From assembly GCF_001543145.1 (NCBI RefSeq), contig NZ_CP014160.1:186001-250000 (forward strand): 64,000 nucleotides of DNA. Reading direction: 5' to 3'. The DNA is from Aerococcus sanguinicola (GTDB lineage Bacteria > Bacillota > Bacilli > Lactobacillales > Aerococcaceae). Below, in pieces: positions 54,937 to 62,465 of the stretch (within the stretch, counting starts at the first letter, position 1; each line of letters begins with the position of its first letter). The position numbers and the translations under genes are program-made. A model generated the notes under the pieces. It was not told the DNA's origin. It saw nothing but the letters and a program-made list of their open reading frames with translations, and did no database searches.

Positions 54937-57531
54937 TTAATCCCCTCCTTCCACTTTAGCGACTAGCTTGCGCAAGAGCTCAAAGGCCTGCATAGGAGTG
55001 GTGTCGTTTAAATCCACCTGGTCCAATTGGTCCATGACCCAGGTCGCTGTCGGGTCTTCAGCTCGGGGACTGGTCTCTGCCACACTAAAGAGACTCAATT
55101 GTTCCCCTTGGTCCTCCCCATGACTCGCTTGGAGGTCTTTCAAGATCCGGTCGGCATTGGCTAGGAGACTTTTTGGCATGCCCGCCAGCTTAGCCACATG
55201 GATCCCATAGCTGCGGTCAGCAGGGCCAGGGAAAATCTTGTGGAGGAAGACCAGTTCCCCATCCTTCTCGCTAGCCCCCACGTGGATATTGCGGAGTCCA
55301 GGCAAAGAGTCCTCCAAGCTGGTCAGTTCATGGTAGTGGGTGGAGAAGAGCAGCTTGGCCTCTAAATGGTCGTGGAGGTATTCTAAGATGGCCTGGGCCA
55401 AAGCAATCCCATCATAAGTCGAGGTCCCCCGGCCAATCTCATCAAAGAGCAAGAGGCTGCGGTCGGTCGCATATTGGATGGCCTGGTTGGCTTCCAACAT
55501 CTCCACCATAAAGGTCGACTGGCCTGAAATCAGGTCATCAGCTGCCCCAATCCGGGTAAAGATCTGGTCAAAGATCGGCATCTTAGCCGATTTGGCGGGA
55601 ACATCACAGCCCATCTGTGCCATAATCACAATCAGAGCTAACTGGCGCATGTAGGTTGACTTCCCGGACATATTGGGCCCTGTAATCAGTAAGACATTGG
55701 TTTTGTCGTCCATTTCGATGGAATTGGGGACAAATTGGTCCTTGCCGATCACCGCTTCCACGACCGGGTGGCGGCTGTCAATAATCTCTAAATTCCGGTC
55801 GTCCAGAGAAATTTCAGGGCGGACAAATTGATAGTCTTCACTGATCTGGGCAAAGCTCTGCAAGACGTCCAGGCTAGCCACTGACTTGGCTAGGGCCTGC
55901 AAGTCCTGCTTATAGGCCTTGACCTGGTCTCTGACTTGGATAAAAAGTTGGTATTCCAAGTCAATGGACTTATCCTCCGCTTCTAAGAGGGTCCTTTCCA
56001 TTTCTTTAAGCTCAGGGGTAATATAGCGTTCGGCATTGGCTAAGGTTTGCTTGCGCTCATAGTTATTCTCCTCCAAGTCATCGAGAAGGTGGAGGTTAGC
56101 CTTGGTGACCTCAATATAGTAACCAAAAACCTTATTGTAGCCCACCTTGAGCGACTTGATCCCTGTCCGCTCGCGTTCATCTGCCTGGAGCTTGGCAATC
56201 CAAGCCTTACCGTGGCGCATGGCATCGCGGTAGTGGTCGAGTTGGTCGTTGAAGCCATCACGGATGATGTCGCCTTCCGTAATCTGCACATTGGCATCCG
56301 GATCAATGGCTCGGTCAATCAGGTCCACCACTTCCGGCAAGGCCGTTAAACTCTCTAAAACACCTTGCCAGTGGGCCTGCCGGTCTTCATCTTCAGCCAG
56401 TAAGAGCTGGAGATTATGGACAATGGCTGGCACCTTGGCTAGGGACTGCTTGAGTTGGAGGAGTTCCCGGGCATTGACACTGCCCATGGAAATCTTAGCC
56501 ACCAGGCGTTCCAAGTCATAGACCCCTTTCAATTGCTCCTGGATCTCTAAGCGGACGAAGTATTGGTCCATGAGATCAGCCACACAATTCTGCCGGCGTT
56601 CAATATCAGCCGCGATAATCAAGGGACGGTCAAGCCACTGACGCAAGAGCCGGCTGCCCATTGCAGTTCGGGTCTGATTAAGAAAGGCCAAGAGACTATT
56701 AGCCTGTTGGCGGGTCCGGATCGATTCTGTGAGTTCCAGGTTCCGCTTGGCATAGTGGTCCAAATGTAGGTAGTGGTCCACTTCATAGTGTTCGGCCTCC
56801 TGCCAGTGGTCCACCATCTGGAACTGAGTGGCTTGGACATAGGCCAAAAGCAGGGTCAAAGCTGCCCGCTCATCTGCCCCTTCAATTGCCGTCAAGAGCT
56901 GGTCCTGGTCTTCAATTGCCGCTGGGTCCGGACTATAAACCGAGAGCGTAAAGTCTGCTAGGCGCTTGAGCTTGTCTAAGAAGTCTTCATCAGGCTCTGT
57001 TTCTACCACCAACTCACTCGGCTGAAGTTGGGCAAACTCCGTTAAGAGAGATTCCAAACTCGTCAGCTGGGTCACCTGCAACTCCCCAGTCCCTAGGTCA
57101 CTGTGGGCTAAGGCATAGCCTGACTTGCTCTGAAGCAAGGAACAAATATAATTATTGCGCTGCTGGCTGCCCTCTTCCAGGTAGGTTCCCGGCGTAATCA
57201 AGCGGATCACTTCCCGGCGCACCATCCCCTTCGCTTGCTTAGGGTCTTCCATCTGCTCAGCAATGGCCACCTTATAGCCTAAACGAATCAGCTGGCGAAT
57301 ATAGTCCCCCGCCGCATGATAAGGCACCCCACACATAGGAATGGGGTTCTCCGCATTCTTATTGCGACTCGTCAAGGTAATCTCTAACAACTGGGCCGCT
57401 TTCAAGGCATCATCATTAAATAATTCATAAAAGTCCCCCAACCTAAAAAAGAGAAAAGCATCTGGATACTTAGCCTTCATGGCCTCATACTGTTCCATCA
57501 TTGGGGTTTTCTTAGTCTTTTGAACCATCAT
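54937..57531 (-). CDS. mutS: DNA mismatch repair protein MutS
   Basis: Recognises mismatches. The mismatch-wedge FxE is in FFRLGDFYELFNDDA (about 30-44); the ATPase shows Walker A LLITGPNMSGKSTYMRQLAL, Walker B LLLFDEIGRGTSTYDGIALA and the STHYHEL motif. Length 864 is normal. AAGGAG precedes the paired ATG codons. It heads the mutS-mutL-msrB-ruvA-ruvB-queA cluster. Confidence 0.97.
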   Translation of the reverse strand: MMVQKTKKTPMMEQYEAMKAKYPDAFLFFRLGDFYELFNDDALKAAQLLEITLTSRNKNAENPIPMCGVPYHAAGDYIRQLIRLGYKVAIAEQMEDPKQAKGMVRREVIRLITPGTYLEEGSQQRNNYICSLLQSKSGYALAHSDLGTGELQVTQLTSLESLLTEFAQLQPSELVVETEPDEDFLDKLKRLADFTLSVYSPDPAAIEDQDQLLTAIEGADERAALTLLLAYVQATQFQMVDHWQEAEHYEVDHYLHLDHYAKRNLELTESIRTRQQANSLLAFLNQTRTAMGSRLLRQWLDRPLIIAADIERRQNCVADLMDQYFVRLEIQEQLKGVYDLERLVAKISMGSVNARELLQLKQSLAKVPAIVHNLQLLLAEDEDRQAHWQGVLESLTALPEVVDLIDRAIDPDANVQITEGDIIRDGFNDQLDHYRDAMRHGKAWIAKLQADERERTGIKSLKVGYNKVFGYYIEVTKANLHLLDDLEENNYERKQTLANAERYITPELKEMERTLLEAEDKSIDLEYQLFIQVRDQVKAYKQDLQALAKSVASLDVLQSFAQISEDYQFVRPEISLDDRNLEIIDSRHPVVEAVIGKDQFVPNSIEMDDKTNVLLITGPNMSGKSTYMRQLALIVIMAQMGCDVPAKSAKMPIFDQIFTRIGAADDLISGQSTFMVEMLEANQAIQYATDRSLLLFDEIGRGTSTYDGIALAQAILEYLHDHLEAKLLFSTHYHELTSLEDSLPGLRNIHVGASEKDGELVFLHKIFPGPADRSYGIHVAKLAGMPKSLLANADRILKDLQASHGEDQGEQLSLFSVAETSPRAEDPTATWVMDQLDQVDLNDTTPMQAFELLRKLVAKVEGGD

Positions 57532-57699
57532 GCACTCCTTTGCTTGTATCTTTATCTATCCTAGGCCTTCCAAGCGAGAATGAGCTTGGCCAAACGATTC
57601 ATCTCCCCATTTTAACACAAATCTCTAGAGACCGCCTAGGCAGGCGAGGAAGATTTTCTGGACGCTGCCTGATTTTCCTGGCGCATGCCGATTTCCCAC

Positions 57700-57728
57700 T
57701 TGAATTTTTAGCCGATTAGCGTTAAGAT
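57700..57728 (+). promoter_or_regulatory. Probable promoter of tRNA-Ser(CGA)
   Basis: TTGAAT (57700-57705), 17 bp, TAAGAT (57723-57728), about 20 nt before the tRNA. Confidence 0.45.
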
Positions 57729-57748
57729 AATTCTTGTACTTATTCTAT

Positions 57749-57838
57749 GGAGACGTAGCGAAGAGGTCATAACGCGGTTGACTCGAAATCAACTTGTCGG
57801 TGACTACCGGCACGAGGGTTCGAATCCCTTCGTCTCCT
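57749..57838 (+). tRNA. tRNA-Ser (CGA)
   Basis: Class II cloverleaf, acceptor GGAGACG/CGTCTCC, anticodon stem GTTGA/TCAAC around CTCGAAA (CGA), T-loop GGTTCGAATCC. Discriminator T and no encoded CCA. It is isolated from the main array, and its 3' end borders an AT-richer accessory stretch, so it may have served as an integration site; no repeat of its 3' end was found downstream in the window. Confidence 0.95.
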
Positions 57839-58360
57839 TTAAGCTGTTTTAGGCACCTTCAAAAAGTCCCTAAAACATTGATATAATAGCATTCTTAAAA
57901 AACTCATGAACCCTTAAAAACGGTATCCCTCCAGTCTCTACTGGAGGGATTACAGGAGGGTTTTAAGCTAAAAATAAATATGGGTCTACCCCCACCGCTA
58001 AATTAGTTAGTCAGCGCCTATTAAGTTAGGTGCTTTTTTTGTATTCCTTTTGATTCATCATAACAAGTTTTAACATGTTGATGGCATCACTCAAGCATCT
58101 AGAAAACATGTCAGGTTTTGTCAGGTTCTCCCTATCCACCTTTTTCCATCATTTTTAAAATAACATTGAGGTTTTATGAGGTTCTTAATCCTTGCTAGTA
58201 ACATGTAGTTCTCCCCTTTTTTAGGGGGCCGAAAAGTCTATTTTTTCTTTTTATGGCGTCCATTTTGTCCGATTCAGCTTTTTAAGGGTGCCGATTCCGC
58301 CGCTTTTATTGTATTGTCTAAGCGGAGTATTTTCGGAGTAGTCAAGAGTAAGTTTATAAC
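57839..58360. other. Non-coding accessory stretch with hairpins after tRNA-Ser
   Basis: No convincing gene. It holds a perfect hairpin ATCCCTCCAGT-ctct-ACTGGAGGGAT (about 57927-57952), a terminator-like hairpin AGCGCCTA/TAGGTGCT with T7 (58012-58038, plus strand) and twice the phrase TGTCAGGTT near 58109. AT content is higher than in flanking core genes. It looks like residue of an integrated element. Confidence 0.5.
58012..58038 (+). terminator. Intrinsic terminator downstream of tRNA-Ser
   Basis: AGCGCCTA-ttaagt-TAGGTGCT followed by T7. Confidence 0.7.
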
Positions 58361-58388
58361 AAAAGAGCCAACTCTAGTTAGCTGGCTC
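58361..58388 (-). terminator. hicB terminator
   Basis: Minus-strand GAGCCAGCTAAC/AGTTGGCTC-type stem followed by TTTT, 22 nt after hicB. Confidence 0.75.
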
Positions 58389-58410
58389 CGTTCGTATAAG
58401 CGTTATTTGA

Positions 58411-58797
58411 TTAATGGATTCCTAATTCTTCTTTTAGGGCTGTTTGTAGGACACTAGAAAAGTTCACTGATTGGGCTTCAGCACTATCATTCAACCATTT
58501 AGGAATAGTCAATGTCTTCTTAACGGCTTGATTGCTGGCACGGTCTAGGATTGGGGCTAGCCACACATCCACAAAAACGATTCTTCCTTTTTCGGCAACA
58601 ATATCCATATTTGCCTCTGGGAAATCGATTCCTTTTTTAGCATAGACGGTTAATGTTCCTTCTAATACATCCTTCGCATTAATAACCGCCTCTTCAAAGC
58701 TTTCCCCATCAGTAAAACAAGCTTCAAAATCAGGGAATTCAGCATAATAAACATTATCTTCTTCTGTGATGATACAAGGGTAAATGACTTTTTTCAT
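58411..58797 (-). CDS. hicB: HicB-family antitoxin
   Basis: Antitoxin that sequesters the HicA RNase and represses the operon. The N-terminal degenerate RNase H-like domain is visible (YPCIITEEDNVYYAEFPDFE, ACFTDGESFEEAVINAKDVL), followed by a linker and a C-terminal ribbon-helix-helix-like DNA-binding segment (KKTLTIPKWLNDSAEAQSVN). The 128 residues are typical. GAGGAGG precedes the ATG, 30 nt after hicA. The repeats over the promoter are its probable operator. Confidence 0.9.
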   Translation of the reverse strand: MKKVIYPCIITEEDNVYYAEFPDFEACFTDGESFEEAVINAKDVLEGTLTVYAKKGIDFPEANMDIVAEKGRIVFVDVWLAPILDRASNQAVKKTLTIPKWLNDSAEAQSVNFSSVLQTALKEELGIH

Positions 58798-58827
58798 GGT
58801 GGGCCTCCTCTATAGAAGGACTCAGGG

Positions 58828-59019
58828 CTAAAACTTCAGCCCTGTAATCCGTTCAATACTCGTTAAAGTGCCAGAAGGAATGTCCTTCTTAGTGCATTTC
58901 ACGGGGCACGTTTTGCCATCTTTAACATAGATTTCATGAGAACCTGTTGTATGGTCAAGTTGCCAACCCGCTTTTTTCATCACTTTAACGACTTTTCTGT
59001 AAGGTTTTGTTTTAGACAT
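58828..59019 (-). CDS. hicA: HicA-family mRNA interferase toxin
   Basis: Double-stranded RNA-binding-fold toxin that cleaves mRNA and tmRNA during translation. The 63 residues contain the catalytic histidine in TTGSHEIYVKDG (GSH motif) and the characteristic PSGTLTSIERITGLKF end. All key residues are present, so it is probably functional. AAGGAGG precedes the ATG and a consensus promoter lies just upstream. It is the first gene of hicA-hicB. Confidence 0.9.
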   Translation of the reverse strand: MSKTKPYRKVVKVMKKAGWQLDHTTGSHEIYVKDGKTCPVKCTKKDIPSGTLTSIERITGLKF

Positions 59020-59041
59020 GTCTAACCTCCTTACACTTATT

Positions 59042-59070
59042 ATTATACGTGTTATTTATACGTATGTCAA
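59042..59070 (-). promoter_or_regulatory. hicAB promoter with embedded operator repeats
   Basis: Perfect consensus TTGACA (59065-59070), 17 bp, TATAAT (59042-59047) on the minus strand. Two direct repeats of ACGTATAA lie in the spacer and across the -10 box and are a likely HicB binding site. Confidence 0.8.
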
Positions 59071-59308
59071 TTGATTTAGTTATTTACTTAGACAATTAAG
59101 ATACATCAGCCCTAGAATCCATTTTATCGCTCAAAACGCTATTAGTTACTCAGCTACATAAGTTTCAATAGTACCAATGACTAAATACCTTGCTAGCTAC
59201 TCAATCGCCTAATATCGCTATATAAGCCCCTCTAGCCGTGATGAGGGTAACCCCTCCCTAGTTTGATCCCCTCTGAATCCCTGGCCACTTGTTCAAGCTG
59301 GCATATTA

Positions 59309-59337
59309 AAAAGGCTAACCGTGATGGCTAGCCCTTT
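59309..59337 (-). terminator. Terminator-like hairpin in the accessory region
   Basis: GGCTAGCCATCACGGTTAGCC on the minus strand, A/T-rich on both sides, so it may act in both directions; it is downstream of the decayed gene at 59.4-59.9 kb. Confidence 0.6.
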
Positions 59338-59383
59338 AGAATTATTTAGTGATGTAGATGTGACGATTGGAAATATTTTTCCA

Positions 59384-59859
59384 TTACCCATCCTTCATCA
59401 CTTTTGTATCTATCAGTTTTTCATTCGTCTTAGGCGCCACTTTATCCCGTGCATGATACATGCATACCGTGCGTATTTGCTGTAAGCTCTGTTTCTAGTT
59501 CTGATTCAACCCCTGGCACTGAAGCGAGATTTTTTATTTTACCGCTGATTGTACGGTACAAATATTCATTAGAATTTAAGGTATTCTTGTTATACTTACT
59601 AATCCAATAGTTCAAGTTGTCTAGCTCTCTTCTACTTCATTAAAACCCTTAATCTTGGATAGTAAGGCATATGTACCTCTCCCTCATCTAATCTGAAACC
59701 TGACAGACACAAGGTACCAGCTACTGGACATTTTTCTAGACGAGAGCTAATTTCACAATACTTATCAGCGATAATGGTGAAATAATATCTCTGCCCTTCA
59801 TTTGTGACACTCACATAATTGAAAATTTTAGGGGTCACATCGCTATGCCCAACTGTCAT
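59384..59859 (-). pseudogene. Possible decayed gene of unknown family, split across three frames
   Basis: An intact frame of 75 codons (59632-59859; starts MTVGHSDVTPKIFNYVSVTN, includes EKCPVAGTLCLSGFRLDEGE) ends in TAG. Protein-like sequence continues in a second frame (RRELDNLNYWISKYNKNTLN and SGKIKNLASVPGVESELETE) and then a third (LQQIRTVCMYHARDKVAPKT, ending TKVMKDG with a stop at 59384). Two frameshifts would thus join about 160 residues. I do not recognise the family. The 75-codon frame alone could also be a real small gene. Its surroundings (hicAB, AT-rich, repeats) suggest a plasmid or phage origin. Confidence 0.4.
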
Positions 59860-59895
59860 ATAAGCAAAACACTCCTTCCTCTCCTTTTTGTGAAT

Positions 59896-59985
59896 TCTAG
59901 TGAGAGCTAGTAAGTACTAATGTTGATTTGTCGGTCTTTATCGCACTTACTAAAGGCTAGTAAAGTCTAATAAATGCTAGTTTTT
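59896..59985. repeat. Cluster of short CTAGTAA-like motifs
   Basis: CTAG(T)-led motifs at about 59896, 59907, 59957 and 59977 (for example GCTAGTAAGTACTA and GCTAGTAAAGTCTA), with TTACTA facing one of them. They lie upstream of the possibly decayed gene and could be degenerate protein-binding sites or iterons; spacing is irregular. Confidence 0.35.
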
Positions 59986-60052
59986 ACTCGAATTTCTATA
60001 ACTTTTTGGACCGTTAACGAGCTAAATTAGCTAATGTATAGCATCCATAAAA

Positions 60053-60094
60053 AAACAAGCAGCCTGGCAGGTCAATTTGCCAGGCTGCTTGTTT
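60053..60094. terminator. Strong bidirectional terminator
   Basis: Perfect stem AAACAAGCAGCCTGGCA/TGCCAGGCTGCTTGTTT with an 8-nt loop and A- and T-rich flanks; it follows the small membrane protein gene on the minus strand. Confidence 0.88.
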
Positions 60095-60144
60095 TCTGTT
60101 CATCCATCTCATTTGATTATTCTATCTAAAGGAAACAAAAGCAA

Positions 60145-60303
60145 CTAATCATCTTGATCATCATCGCTATCTCTTGGCTTAAAGAAGACTGACCAAAAGC
60201 CTCTTAAGGTTAGATGTTTGCAGAAATAGAACCATGCAGACCATACCAAAACCATAAAGAGTACAAATAAGAAATGTAGTAGACGATGAGGCATTTTAAT
60301 CAT
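60145..60303 (-). CDS. Small hydrophobic membrane protein, unknown
   Basis: About 52 residues: basic N-terminus (MIKMPHRLL), a membrane segment (HFLFVLFMVLVWSAWFYF) and an acidic tail ending DSDDDQDD. GAGGAG lies upstream of two alternative ATG codons (60303 and 60294). The gene is followed by a strong terminator, which supports it being expressed. No family is recognised. Confidence 0.55.
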   Translation of the reverse strand: MIKMPHRLLHFLFVLFMVLVWSAWFYFCKHLTLRGFWSVFFKPRDSDDDQDD

Positions 60304-60473
60304 TGCTCCTCTATATTTCAAGCACAACTAAGAACTTAATCATTTTGCACTTTTATTATACCATATAATCAAAAAAGCAAAGTACTTAGGCAGGCATCGC
60401 TAAATTTCTTGACATTTTATTTCCACCTGGTATTGTGAATAAAAATATTTATATTTTACGAGGAGGAAAAGGA

Positions 60474-61085
60474 ATGAAGAAATTATTGTTACTAGCGCTA
60501 GCTGCTGCTACGTTAAGTGCTTGCGGTGATCAGGTTAAGGAAGCCCCTGCTGGGAAGGTTGAACTGCAGGAAGAGAGTAAAGAAAGTAAGCCTGAAGAAC
60601 TTACAAAAGTCGGGCAAAAATCAAATGATCCAGAATTCGGCAGTCTCGAACTCAAGAAAATAGCTCAACCCGAAAAAACGCTAGACATTGCTCCTGAATT
60701 AAAAGCGACCATCCATAACGTCAAACTTTTTCAGTCTGATAAAGGCGAGGCAGACCCTGTTTGGGACATGGTTGGGGGCAATCCAAAAGATGGTTACTTC
60801 TTACAAATTGTCTATTCTATAGAAAATCTATCAGACCAAGAAATTATCGGTCCCCATTTTGATCGGGTCATCTTAGATAATGGTGAACAAATCGATGACC
60901 ATGTTCTCCTCAATCAAACGACTGAATTAGCCCCTAAAGCTAAAGCTTCTGACCAAGTCATGCTGGTTGGCGTCCCGACTGAAGAATTTTCCGGCTTCTC
61001 TCTGGAAATGACTACTGCTATGACCATGGACGAAAATGCCATGGACCCCATGATTCAAACCCAAGCGATTGATTTTCAATTTTAA
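60474..61085 (+). CDS. Predicted lipoprotein of unknown function (DUF-type, beta-rich)
   Basis: 203 residues with a lipoprotein signal MKKLLLLALAAATLSACGD (lipidated Cys at 17), a Lys/Glu-rich linker and a beta-rich domain from about residue 65 (IHNVKLFQSDKGE, GYFLQIVYSIENLSDQEIIG, ASDQVMLVGVPTEEFSGFSL) resembling DUF4352/DUF5067-type extracellular domains. The ATG at 60474 has GAGGAGGAAAAGGA before it; an upstream in-frame start lacks a site. A terminator follows, so it is monocistronic. Confidence 0.85.
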   Translation: MKKLLLLALAAATLSACGDQVKEAPAGKVELQEESKESKPEELTKVGQKSNDPEFGSLELKKIAQPEKTLDIAPELKATIHNVKLFQSDKGEADPVWDMVGGNPKDGYFLQIVYSIENLSDQEIIGPHFDRVILDNGEQIDDHVLLNQTTELAPKAKASDQVMLVGVPTEEFSGFSLEMTTAMTMDENAMDPMIQTQAIDFQF

Positions 61086-61120
61086 GTGCTAACTTCTTAA
61101 GGAGTATACACGTTTTATCG

Positions 61121-61156
61121 GACCCTAGCGCTAAACTTTAGGGTCTTTCATTTTTT
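61121..61156 (+). terminator. Lipoprotein gene terminator
   Basis: GACCCTA/TAGGGTC stem with an 11-nt loop and a T-rich tail, 36 nt after the stop. Confidence 0.75.
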
Positions 61157-61221
61157 GCTCTGGCTTCCTTCCTTGTGCTAAAATAGGCTTAAATAACTAA
61201 GGATAATAAAAGGAGGATGCG

Positions 61222-61512
61222 ATGATTTCCAAGGCAGCTCTATCCTATTTAGAAGCTGAGGGGATCCATGATTTACGGGTGGAATACCCCCAGTCTTTAT
61301 TCAATTCTTGCTGTGAAGCCAGTAATTTTGAGCCTGAGGTCAAGCGCGGACAGCCCGCCCATCCAGAGAACTATCAGAGCTTCCAAGCTGGACCGGTGAC
61401 GATCTTCCTGCACCGGTCTGTCCGTCTCTCTGACCGGGGCGACTGGGAGATTGGTCTCTTTCGCTTCTTAGGCTACAAAAAACTAGTTTTCTCTGGCTTT
61501 CGTCCCATTTAA
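61222..61512 (+). CDS. Small conserved-looking protein with CC motif
   Basis: 96 residues, soluble, with a Cys-Cys pair at 30-31 in LFNSCCEASNF and a C-terminal GYKKLVFSGFRPI. It recalls the HesB-like CC/Se-motif small proteins, but I cannot confirm membership. AGGAGG precedes the ATG. Its TAA is 14 nt before the acetolactate decarboxylase ATG, so the two genes are translationally linked. Function unknown. Confidence 0.72.
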   Translation: MISKAALSYLEAEGIHDLRVEYPQSLFNSCCEASNFEPEVKRGQPAHPENYQSFQAGPVTIFLHRSVRLSDRGDWEIGLFRFLGYKKLVFSGFRPI

Positions 61513-61526
61513 TGAAAGGAGCCTAT

Positions 61527-62234
61527 ATGTCTAAATTATTTCAACACCAAAGCTTAGGCGATTTGATGGCGGGGTTCTTTGATGGCAGTATCCGTTTCGG
61601 TGAACTCCTTGACCATGGCGATACCGGCCTCGGCACCTTCCACGCCTTCGACGGGGAGTTTATCATGGTCGACGGCCAAGCTTACCAAATCCGAGCTTCC
61701 GGCCAGGTTGTAGAGGTCGAGCCTGAATTGACCAGCCCCTATGCTGCCGTCACCTTCTTCGAGCCAGACCGCTTTGAAGAGATTAAACGGCCCACAACCC
61801 TGAAAAAAATGCGATCTGAGATTGGACAGATGGTCCAGAGCAAGAACGTCTTCTCGGTGATTCGAATTGATGGCCACTTCGACTATGTCCATACCCGGGC
61901 GGTGCCAAAGCAAGAAAAGCCCTATCCGCGCTTAGTTGAAGCCACCCGGGTCCAACCTGAATTCGAACAATACGATATCATGGGGACGGCAGTCGGCATC
62001 TATACGCCCCACCTCTACGATGGCGTAGCCAAGGGCGGCTTCCACTGCCATTTCATCAGCGATGACCGCAAGTTTGGCGGCCACATTCTGGACTACATCG
62101 TCACCGATGCCAAGGTCCAAATCCAAACCATCGACAGCTTGGAGCAACACTTTGCAACAGACTATGCCGAATTCATGGAAAACGACATCGACTACGACAA
62201 CCTCGCCGCCGAAATGGAAGAAGCTGAAGGCTAA
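61527..62234 (+). CDS. budA: Alpha-acetolactate decarboxylase
   Basis: Converts (S)-2-acetolactate to (R)-acetoin, diverting pyruvate to a neutral product. The 235 residues show QHQSLGDLMAGFFDGSIRFG at the start, GDTGLGTFHAFDGEFIMVDG, and the zinc ligands in GGFHCHFISDDRKFGGHILD (HxH plus distal His). The ATG at 61527 follows AAAGGAG; an upstream in-frame ATG overlaps the previous stop and lies before that site. No acetolactate synthase gene is in the window. Confidence 0.95.
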   Translation: MSKLFQHQSLGDLMAGFFDGSIRFGELLDHGDTGLGTFHAFDGEFIMVDGQAYQIRASGQVVEVEPELTSPYAAVTFFEPDRFEEIKRPTTLKKMRSEIGQMVQSKNVFSVIRIDGHFDYVHTRAVPKQEKPYPRLVEATRVQPEFEQYDIMGTAVGIYTPHLYDGVAKGGFHCHFISDDRKFGGHILDYIVTDAKVQIQTIDSLEQHFATDYAEFMENDIDYDNLAAEMEEAEG

Positions 62235-62235
62235 A

Positions 62236-62408
62236 GGGTGAGAGACTTGGCGGTTAGACTCGGATGATTGGAGCAAGTCAGAATAAGAGCGAAGCATTCG
62301 CTCGTTTCTGACTTGTGAAATCACTCCGAGTCTGCCAAGTAGAACCCGACTACACAGGGTGAGAGGGAGCGCGGGTAGAAGTGGACCTCTGGAGCAAGTG
62401 AGGACAAG
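62236..62408 (+). repeat. Long-hairpin element B with a second, truncated left arm
   Basis: From 62245 to 62340 the strand folds back on itself: ACTTGGC/GCCAAGT, AGACTCGGA/TCCGAGTCT, CAAGTCAGAA/TTCTGACTTG and GAGCGAA/TTCGCTC are nested, with small internal loops. GGGTGAGAG at 62236 begins the left arm; GGGTGAGAG recurs at 62357 and is followed by a similar arm (GCGGGTAGAA, GGAGCAAGTGAGGA) without its right half. It is unrelated in sequence to element A. Likely a small palindromic repeat or processed RNA; function unknown. Confidence 0.7.
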
Positions 62409-62439
62409 AAAAAGAGCTTGGAAATCCCAAGCTCTTTTT
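62409..62439. terminator. Bidirectional terminator between budA and rny
   Basis: AAAGAGCTTGG/CCAAGCTCTTT stem with short loop, flanked by A5 and T5; serves both converging genes. Confidence 0.88.
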
Positions 62440-62465
62440 GCTGCAAATTATAGGGGTAATACGAC

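Noticed and set aside
57839..58300. Search for an integrase remnant beside tRNA-Ser(CGA)
   Set aside because: Short frames exist on the minus strand but none shows the recombinase R-H-R-Y motifs, so no integrase is called.
61554..62324. Two minus-strand open frames opposite budA
   Set aside because: They are antisense shadows of acetolactate decarboxylase; one runs into hairpin element B.
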